Assembly (NCBI GenBank): GCA_902614395.1
Contig: CACMKW010000012.1
Location: forward strand, 1 to 37,880
Reading direction: 5' to 3'
Length of the DNA: 37,880 nucleotides
Source: an uncultured Alphaproteobacteria bacterium
Lineage (GTDB): Bacteria > Pseudomonadota > Alphaproteobacteria > HIMB59 > GCA-002718135
Shown: positions 31,943 through 37,880 of the stretch, piece by piece
Position numbering within the stretch: position 1 is the first letter of the stretch
Layout of the letters: each line of letters opens with the position of its first letter
The notes under the pieces: model-generated
The model's input: the letters and a program-made list of their open reading frames with translations, nothing else
What the model was told of the DNA's origin: nothing
Database searches by the model: none
Translations under genes and position numbers: made by a program

Positions 31943-33672
31943 TACATTGTTTCAGGTGCGCTTATATCAATAATTGAAAATATATCTTTTAAAATAACTC
32001 TAAATGACTCCAACCAAAATATTTTTGAAATTGTCTTTTCTGCATTTTTTTCATCTATAAAACGAAGTGATTCATTATCTTTACCTTTATTCCAAATTGA
32101 ATGGAAATCAGAGGATATTTCTTCTAAGTAATTAATTAGTCTATGTGGTTCATTATAATATGATGATTGATATAATAAATAAGGATAACAAATTAACTTT
32201 TTGATTAATTTTACCTCCTCATCAGATAGATTTTGTATACCAGAAAAATTATAATCATTTTTAATTTTTATACCTAATTCGTTCGCTTTATTAATTACTG
32301 ATGAAGCTCTAGCGTGTGCGTATTGACAATAAAAAACTTTATTATCTTTATTTTTTTCAACAACAGCATCTAAATCAAAATCAATTGCTGTCTCATTTTT
32401 AGTAGAAATCATGTAGTACCTTATAGGATCTTTTCCAACCTTAGAATAAACGTTAGCTAATGTCACAAAATTTCCAGACCTTTTTGACATTTTAATTTTT
32501 TGTTTATTTTGAATCAAACTTACAATCTGACAAGTTAAAATGTTTAAATAAGCTTCATCATCTTTAATAGCTTTAATTAATGAATTCATTCTTGGAATAT
32601 AACCAATATGATCAGACCCCCAAATATTTACTAATCTATCAAAATTTCTTTTACATTTATCTAAATGATATGCTGCATCATTAGCAAAATATGTCCATTC
32701 ACCATTTGATTTTTTTAATGCTCGATCTTCATTGTCTAATAATTTAGAGGATCTAAATAATAATTGCTCTCTTGGCTCCCAATCAGAATCATCACCCTTT
32801 GGCTTCTCTAAAATACCCTGATATAGTAATTTTTTTTCATCTAAGATTGAAAAAAGTTCGTCAATAATTTTACTTTTTTCTATTTCACTTTCATGAGTAA
32901 ATTTATCAAATCTTATATTTATTAATTCTAAATCTGATTTTATGCTTAAAAGTATATTTTTTAATGCAAAATTTTTAAAATATTGAATAGTTTCTTCTTG
33001 CTGAAAATTTAACCACTTATCACCATCTTCATTTTTAATTTTTTTGGCAATTTCTATTAAGTATTCACCAGGATACTCATCTTCTTCTAACTCAATTTTT
33101 TTATCAAATAATTGTAAATATCTTTTCAAAAGAGAGTTTGATAATTTATCAATTTGAGAACCTGCATCATTAACATAATACTCTCTAGTAACATCAAAAC
33201 CTGTTTTAGAATAAAGAGAGCTTAATACATCTCCAAATACAGCACCTCTTATATGAGCTATATGCAATGGTCCAGTTGGATTAGCTGAAACAAATTCGAC
33301 ATTTATTTTTCTATCTGCGCCATAATTAATAAAATTTAAAAAATTTTTACTATAAATTTCTTTTAAACTTCTTAATACAAATTCATCTTTTAGAAAAAAA
33401 TTTATAAAACCATTTTTTGAAACTACAAAATGATCGATAAATCCTATTGATTTAATTCTATCATTTAGTTCTTTTTCAATATTAAAATTTTCATTAATAA
33501 TTTTTCTTCTAACAATTAAATAAAAGTTCGTCGCTAAATCACCTTGTTTATTATTTGAAGAGTAATCAATGCTAATCTGATTTTTATTTATTGGAGATAT
33601 AAATTTGTTACTCTCTAAAAAATCTGTAAAATCAAATAAAAAATCTGAAAGGTCTTTTATAAAATTATTCAC
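31942..33672 (-). CDS. argS: Arginyl-tRNA synthetase, GTG start
   Basis: The 576-residue class I synthetase has an N-terminal Add-1 domain, then the HIGH-type motif HIAH (137-140) in SANPTGPLHIAHIRGA. The KMSK motif is in KIKMSKRSGNFVTL, and a DALR anticodon-binding domain closes the protein. I place the start at GTG 33672 because AAGGAG lies 4 bases before it on the minus strand; the in-frame TTG at 33699 has no such site and would lengthen the N-terminus by nine residues. The GTG overlaps the last codons of dgt by 8 bases. Confidence 0.95.
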   Translation of the reverse strand: MNNFIKDLSDFLFDFTDFLESNKFISPINKNQISIDYSSNNKQGDLATNFYLIVRRKIINENFNIEKELNDRIKSIGFIDHFVVSKNGFINFFLKDEFVLRSLKEIYSKNFLNFINYGADRKINVEFVSANPTGPLHIAHIRGAVFGDVLSSLYSKTGFDVTREYYVNDAGSQIDKLSNSLLKRYLQLFDKKIELEEDEYPGEYLIEIAKKIKNEDGDKWLNFQQEETIQYFKNFALKNILLSIKSDLELINIRFDKFTHESEIEKSKIIDELFSILDEKKLLYQGILEKPKGDDSDWEPREQLLFRSSKLLDNEDRALKKSNGEWTYFANDAAYHLDKCKRNFDRLVNIWGSDHIGYIPRMNSLIKAIKDDEAYLNILTCQIVSLIQNKQKIKMSKRSGNFVTLANVYSKVGKDPIRYYMISTKNETAIDFDLDAVVEKNKDNKVFYCQYAHARASSVINKANELGIKIKNDYNFSGIQNLSDEEVKLIKKLICYPYLLYQSSYYNEPHRLINYLEEISSDFHSIWNKGKDNESLRFIDEKNAEKTISKIFWLESFRVILKDIFSIIDISAPETM

Positions 33673-34783
33673 TAATCTCCTTATATAAATTAAGAGCAAA
33701 TCTATCTGTCATTCCTGAAATATAATCACAAATTAATCTTTCAATTTCGATATTTTGATTCTTCCAATCTATAGGTAGTTTATTATTATTTTTTACGAAA
33801 TAAGTAAACAAAGTAGATATAACCTTTTTTGAATACTGTCTCTTATCTGATAAATGACTGTGATTATAAACTTTATCAAATAAGAATTTTTTAATTATGT
33901 CACAATTTTTCTTCATTTCATTTGAAAATGAAACTACGAAATTATTTTTTTTACGTATATCATCAATAGAATTGATATTATTTTTTATTAAATTTTTTTT
34001 TGTAGTTTCATATATATCATTTATCATATTAGATATGGAGTTTCTTAAAACTTGATACACTAGAAGTTTATTTGGAATATCTTTGTATTGACCCTTTAAA
34101 TTAATAATGATTTTTTCAAAAAAACTTAACTCCGCAATATCATCTAATGATATTAAATTTGCTCTAATAGCATCCTCTACATCATGATTGTTATAAGCAA
34201 TATCATCAGATATGCTAGCTATCTGTGATTCTAAATAAGGTTGATCAGTTAAATCTAGATTATGTAATTTTGAATAATTGTCTAAGTGATAAGGTAAATG
34301 ACCAGTCAAAATTCCATTATGTTTTATTATTCCTTCTAAGCTCTCCCATGTTAAATTTAACCCATCAAAATCAGGGTGTCGTTTTTCTATAAATGTTAAA
34401 ACTCTCAAGGTTTGATCATTATGATTAAAACCTCCAAACTTTTTCATTGAATTATCAAGTGCATCTTCGCCAATATGACCAAAAGGAGGATGGCCTAAAT
34501 CATGTGCAAGAGCAACTGTTTCACCTAGATCTTCATCTAAATCAAGTAATCTACAAATTGATCTAGATATTTGGGCAACTTCCAAAGAATGAGTTAGTCT
34601 TGTCCTAAAATAATCACTCTCACTTTCAATAAAAACTTGGGTTTTGTGTTTTAATTTTCTGAATGAATTAGAATGAATAACTCTAGCTCTGTCTCTTTCA
34701 AATGGATTTCTCAAATCATCATCTAACTCATTATATAATCTTCCATTTGAATTTTCGGGATTGGATGCTAAATGTTTGAACAT
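33665..34783 (-). CDS. dgt: Deoxyguanosinetriphosphate triphosphohydrolase-like HD protein
   Basis: The 372-residue dNTPase has the HD-domain metal ligands H65 (RTRLTHSLEVAQ), H94-D95 (ALAHDLGHPPFGHIGEDAL) and a later aspartate in SDDIAYNNHDVEDA. It begins with the family pattern NPFERDRARVIHSNSFRKLK (26-45). It hydrolyses dNTPs to deoxynucleoside and triphosphate; the substrate range of this short alphaproteobacterial form is broader than that of E. coli Dgt. It is followed by argS with an 8-base overlap and is divergent from erpA across 55 bases. Confidence 0.93.
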   Translation of the reverse strand: MFKHLASNPENSNGRLYNELDDDLRNPFERDRARVIHSNSFRKLKHKTQVFIESESDYFRTRLTHSLEVAQISRSICRLLDLDEDLGETVALAHDLGHPPFGHIGEDALDNSMKKFGGFNHNDQTLRVLTFIEKRHPDFDGLNLTWESLEGIIKHNGILTGHLPYHLDNYSKLHNLDLTDQPYLESQIASISDDIAYNNHDVEDAIRANLISLDDIAELSFFEKIIINLKGQYKDIPNKLLVYQVLRNSISNMINDIYETTKKNLIKNNINSIDDIRKKNNFVVSFSNEMKKNCDIIKKFLFDKVYNHSHLSDKRQYSKKVISTLFTYFVKNNNKLPIDWKNQNIEIERLICDYISGMTDRFALNLYKEISE

Positions 34784-34838
34784 AAGAAAATTTATATTAT
34801 AATTGTAAAAAAATTAACTAATAACAATATTTAGATAA

Positions 34839-35165
34839 ATGAACAATATAATTGAAGTTACGGAAAGTGCTCAGAATCATATCAACAAGATACTTCTCTC
34901 TGAAAAATCTAACTATTTCAGAATTACCGTATTGGGTGGTGGTTGTGCTGGATTTCAATATAAATTTGATTTTTCTGATAAACCAAATGAAGATGATTTA
35001 ATCTTTAATTATAAAAATGCTGATGTATTGATAGACAAAACTTCAATAGAATTAATAAAAGGATCAAAAATTGATTATGTAAATGAATTGATTGGATCCT
35101 CATTTAAAATTTCTAATCCACTAGCATCTTCTTCATGTGGATGTGGAACTTCTTTTTCAATATAA
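34839..35165 (+). CDS. erpA: Iron-sulfur cluster insertion protein, A-type carrier
   Basis: The 108-residue HesB/IscA-family protein has the three conserved cysteines C36 (LGGGCAGFQYKF), C100 and C102 (SSCGCGTSFSI). It carries [2Fe-2S] or [4Fe-4S] clusters to apo-enzymes. The alphaproteobacterial location, divergent from dgt and just before xthA, is the usual one for ErpA. The window's own IlvD is a potential client. A weak TTGTAA/AATATT pair (34803-34831) would start transcription one base before the ATG, so the message may be nearly leaderless. Confidence 0.93.
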   Translation: MNNIIEVTESAQNHINKILLSEKSNYFRITVLGGGCAGFQYKFDFSDKPNEDDLIFNYKNADVLIDKTSIELIKGSKIDYVNELIGSSFKISNPLASSSCGCGTSFSI

Positions 35166-35951
35166 ATGAAAATTACTACTTGGAATGTAAATTCAGTTAA
35201 TGCAAGAATAGAACATTTAATAAAATTTATAAAAAAAGATCAATCAGATTTATATTTAATTCAAGAATTAAAATGTACAAATGAAAGTTTTCCTAAAGAG
35301 GAATTAGAAAATATTAATTATAAATGTTATGTAAATGGGCAAAAGGCTTGGAATGGAGTAGCAATACTTAGCAAAGAGAGTATTGAAATTTCAAATTTAA
35401 ATATCCCTGATTACCAAGATGCAAATTCCAGATTTATTGAAACAGAAATATCCTTAAAAAAAATAAAGAATAAAATTAAATTAATAAATATTTATCTTCC
35501 AAATGGAAATCCAATTGAAACAGAAAAATTTGATTACAAAATTGATTGGATGATAAATTTTAATAAATATATCAAGGAATTAACAGATAATAATCAACCA
35601 ATTATTATAGGTGGAGATTTTAATGTAATACCAAGCGATGAAGATGTTTATTCACCAGAAAATTTTAAAAATGATGCTTGTGCCCATCCATTAACAAGAG
35701 AAAAATTTAGATATCTTTTAAATTTAGGTTTTGTAGATACAGTTAAATACTTTGTTGATGGAAATACGAACTGGACTTTTTGGGGTTATAGAGGTGGAAA
35801 TTGGCAAAAAGGCAATGGTCTTAGAATTGATCATTTTCTTACTTCACCAGAAGTAACTGATTTGATTAAATCAGTTAATGTTAATCGTGAACCACGAGGA
35901 TGGGAAAAGGCCTCTGATCACACACCAGTTACGATTGAATTAGTTAATTAA
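35166..35951 (+). CDS. xthA: Exodeoxyribonuclease III (AP endonuclease)
   Basis: The 261-residue EEP-family nuclease cuts 5' of abasic sites. MKITTWNVNSVNARIEHL opens the protein with N7. The metal ligand E34 is in LIQELKC; IIGGDFNVIPSDEDVY holds the Asp/Asn pair; RIDHFLTSPEV and ASDHTPVTIEL close the active site, with the catalytic His. The ATG follows the erpA stop with no intervening base, so the two are co-translated. The convergent ilvD ends 2 bases away. Confidence 0.95.
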   Translation: MKITTWNVNSVNARIEHLIKFIKKDQSDLYLIQELKCTNESFPKEELENINYKCYVNGQKAWNGVAILSKESIEISNLNIPDYQDANSRFIETEISLKKIKNKIKLINIYLPNGNPIETEKFDYKIDWMINFNKYIKELTDNNQPIIIGGDFNVIPSDEDVYSPENFKNDACAHPLTREKFRYLLNLGFVDTVKYFVDGNTNWTFWGYRGGNWQKGNGLRIDHFLTSPEVTDLIKSVNVNREPRGWEKASDHTPVTIELVN

Positions 35952-35953
35952 TA

Positions 35954-37684
35954 TTAAATGTCAGCGTATGTATGCGTTTCATCTTTTGCTCCTGGTTGAG
36001 TAACAGCACCCTCGTAAGCTGGGCCAACAGTTTGGGAGTATTTCCATATAGATCCAGAATTATGATTAGTTTTTCTTGGCTTCCAATCTTTTTTTCTCTT
36101 TTCTATTTCTTGATCTGAAAGCGTAACGTTGATTTCGCCTTTAACAGCATCAATAATAATTTCATCCCCATCTTTAAGTAAACCTATCATACCTCCAACA
36201 GCAGCTTCTGGTCCTACATGACCGATACAAAATCCTCTTGTGCCGCCTGAGAACCTTCCATCTGTAATTAATGCAACAGTTTCACCTAATCCTTGCCCAT
36301 ATATTGCGCCTGTTGTTGAAAGCATTTCACGCATACCAGGTCCTCCCTTTGGTCCTTCATATCTAATTATTACTGCATCTCCTGCTTTAATTTCATTTTT
36401 TAAAACTGCAGTTAAAGCATCTTCTTCTGAGTCAAAACATTTCGCTTTTCCTTTAAAAGTTAAATTTTTCAAACCTGCTATTTTTGATATACATCCATCT
36501 GGAGCAAGATTACCCCACAACCCTACGACTGAACTATTTTCACTAATTGGATTATCACATTTATAAACAACATCTTGATTTGAAGGGAATATTACTTCTT
36601 TATGATTTTCAGCTATTGTTTTTCCTGTAACAGTTATGCAATCTCCGTTAATATAACCACCATCTAATAAAGATTTAATAACAACTGGCACACCTCCTAC
36701 ATCATATAAATCTTTAGCAACGTACTTTCCGCCAGGTTGCATATCTCCAATATAAGGAGTCGAATTATAAATTTCTACAACATCTCTTAATGTAAATTTT
36801 AAACCTGCTTCATTAGCTATCGCAGGAAGATGGAGTGCTGCATTAGTTGAACCTCCAGTAGCTGCAACTACTCTTGCAGCGTTTACTAATGAATCAATAG
36901 TTACTATATCTCTTGGTCTTATATTTTTTTCTAATAAATTCATTATAGCTTTACCACTCTTTTCACCATAAGCTTTTCTTTCTTCAGTATTTACTGCTGG
37001 TGGCATAGCCGAATTTGTTAGAGCTAAACCAACTGCTTCAGAAATACATGCCATTGTATTTGCGGTAAACTGACCACCACACGATCCAGCAGATGGGCAA
37101 GCAACTTGTTCAATATCCTTTAAATCTTGATCTGAGATAGTTCCAGCAGCATGTTTTCCTACTGCTTCAAAAACATCAATAACAGTAACATCTTTACCCT
37201 TGTATTTTCCTGGTAAGATTGAGCCTCCATAAATGAATACAGATGGTACATTTAATCTGACCATAGCCATCATTAAACCTGGTAAAGATTTATCACAGCC
37301 AGCAAGTCCAACTATTGCATCATAACAGTGGCCTCTCACAGATAATTCAATGGAATCAGCAATAACCTCTCTACTAATAAGAGAAGATTTCATTGCTTCA
37401 TGGCCCATGGCAATTCCATCTGTTACTGTTATAGTTGTAAATTCTCTTGGTGTTCCTCCAGCATCTTTGACACCTGTCTTCACATGTTGCGCTTGATCCT
37501 GAAGAGTAATGTTGCAAGGAGCTGATTCATTCCAGGTGCTAACAACACCAACAAATGGTTGATAAATTTCATGTTCTTTCAAACCCATAGCATAATAATA
37601 CGATCTATGAGGCGCACTTTTAGGCCCTACACTAACATATCTACTAGGTAGATTAGATTTTCTATTTGAACCTTTATCTTCCAT
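35954..37684 (-). CDS. ilvD: Dihydroxy-acid dehydratase
   Basis: The 576-residue enzyme makes 2-oxoisovalerate and 2-oxo-3-methylvalerate in valine and isoleucine synthesis. The cluster-binding cysteines are visible at C57 (ESAPCNITL), C130 ([11 protein letters not shown]) and C202 ([16 protein letters not shown]). All three are present, the pattern of the [2Fe-2S] class. [21 protein letters not shown] marks the C-terminal domain. The ATG lies one base after the stop of valS, so valine synthesis and valine charging appear to share a message. It is convergent with xthA, with 2 bases between stops. Confidence 0.96.
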   Translation of the reverse strand: MEDKGSNRKSNLPSRYVSVGPKSAPHRSYYYAMGLKEHEIYQPFVGVVSTWNESAPCNITLQDQAQHVKTGVKDAGGTPREFTTITVTDGIAMGHEAMKSSLISREVIADSIELSVRGHCYDAIVGLAGCDKSLPGLMMAMVRLNVPSVFIYGGSILPGKYKGKDVTVIDVFEAVGKHAAGTISDQDLKDIEQVACPSAGSCGGQFTANTMACISEAVGLALTNSAMPPAVNTEERKAYGEKSGKAIMNLLEKNIRPRDIVTIDSLVNAARVVAATGGSTNAALHLPAIANEAGLKFTLRDVVEIYNSTPYIGDMQPGGKYVAKDLYDVGGVPVVIKSLLDGGYINGDCITVTGKTIAENHKEVIFPSNQDVVYKCDNPISENSSVVGLWGNLAPDGCISKIAGLKNLTFKGKAKCFDSEEDALTAVLKNEIKAGDAVIIRYEGPKGGPGMREMLSTTGAIYGQGLGETVALITDGRFSGGTRGFCIGHVGPEAAVGGMIGLLKDGDEIIIDAVKGEINVTLSDQEIEKRKKDWKPRKTNHNSGSIWKYSQTVGPAYEGAVTQPGAKDETHTYADI

Positions 37685-37685
37685 T

Positions 37686-37880
37686 CTATTTGATAGTATT
37701 TATTATTTGATCAATTTTTTCAATAGAAGATTTATAAATATTTGCCTCATTTTTAAATTTATTAATAATTTCTTCTGAAGCTTTATTCATGAAATTATCA
37801 TTTTTTAATTTGTCATTAACTTTATTAAATTTTTCTTGCTCAACTTGCTTTTTCTTATTTAATTTTTTTAATTCCGCTAC
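37686..37880 (-). CDS. valS: Valyl-tRNA synthetase, C-terminal end only (gene cut by window edge)
   Basis: The last 64 codons of a gene that enters from the right edge form a lysine/glutamate-rich helical hairpin. [20 protein letters not shown], followed by [18 protein letters not shown], matches the C-terminal coiled-coil tRNA arm of ValS, whose usual pattern is KLxNxxFxxKAPxxVVxxExxK. It ends in TAG at 37688-37686. The call rests on this arm alone; the catalytic part is outside the window. The one-base spacing to ilvD suggests co-transcription. Confidence 0.8.
   Translation of the reverse strand, partial: VAELKKLNKKKQVEQEKFNKVNDKLKNDNFMNKASEEIINKFKNEANIYKSSIEKIDQIINTIK

Noticed and set aside
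36240-36566. A 108-codon plus-strand frame opposite ilvD.
   Set aside because: It is antisense to a highly conserved enzyme with intact motifs and has no recognisable features of its own.

Overview
The window looks like a stretch of chromosome from a very AT-rich, streamlined marine alphaproteobacterium, of the SAR11/Pelagibacterales or HIMB59 (AEGEAN-169) kind. Three things suggest this. First, base composition is strongly AT-biased throughout, and most neighbouring genes overlap or lie a few bases apart. Second, the block xthA-erpA / dgt-argS-(SPOR-like)-scpA-scpB-tatA-tatB-tatC-serS-pcm follows alphaproteobacterial gene order. Third, gcvT sits behind a tandem glycine riboswitch. I cannot name the genus from the sequence alone. 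I saw no tRNA, rRNA, CRISPR, insertion sequence or phage gene, and no gene-free stretch exceeds 300 bases.

Region 1 (1-11325) is an accessory sugar locus with two divergent arms around 3742-3847. The minus arm encodes an E1 alpha/beta pair of a TPP-dependent 2-oxoacid/acetoin dehydrogenase, a nucleoside hydrolase-like enzyme and a ketose 3-epimerase-like enzyme that runs off the left edge. The plus arm encodes an L-fucose/L-arabinose isomerase-family enzyme, a complete YnjBCD-type ABC importer and a cytoplasmic GH51 alpha-L-arabinofuranosidase whose start overlaps the ATPase gene. Together they suggest import of an intact pentofuranoside, cleavage inside the cell, and isomerisation and C3-epimerisation of the free sugar. 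The true substrate is unknown.

Region 2 (11407-14498) is a sulfur amino-acid operon (cysE, cysteine synthase, cystathionine lyase/synthase) facing a MazG-like pyrophosphohydrolase. Region 3 (14517-20123) is rseP followed (reading leftwards from the promoter: gcvT, gcvH, gcvP, rseP) by the glycine cleavage genes, under a promoter and tandem glycine riboswitch; gcvT starts at TTG.

Region 4 (20124-20976) holds a cytidine/cytosine deaminase-family gene and, upstream of it, the most striking non-coding element: three consecutive perfect hairpins and a rho-independent terminator on the minus strand (20742-20856) with a promoter-like sequence placed to start at the first hairpin. It is either a small RNA or an attenuator-like leader of the deaminase gene.

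Region 5 (20977-26795) carries anmK, a threonine/serine dehydratase, a DjlA-like co-chaperone, a tiny secreted EF-hand protein, a small membrane protein, a cold-shock protein, rlmJ and a MATE transporter. Region 6 (26780-37880) is housekeeping: pcm, serS, tatCBA, scpBA, a SPOR-like membrane protein, argS, dgt, erpA, xthA, ilvD and the 3' end of valS. All four convergent gene pairs abut or overlap at their stop codons, leaving no room for intergenic terminators.
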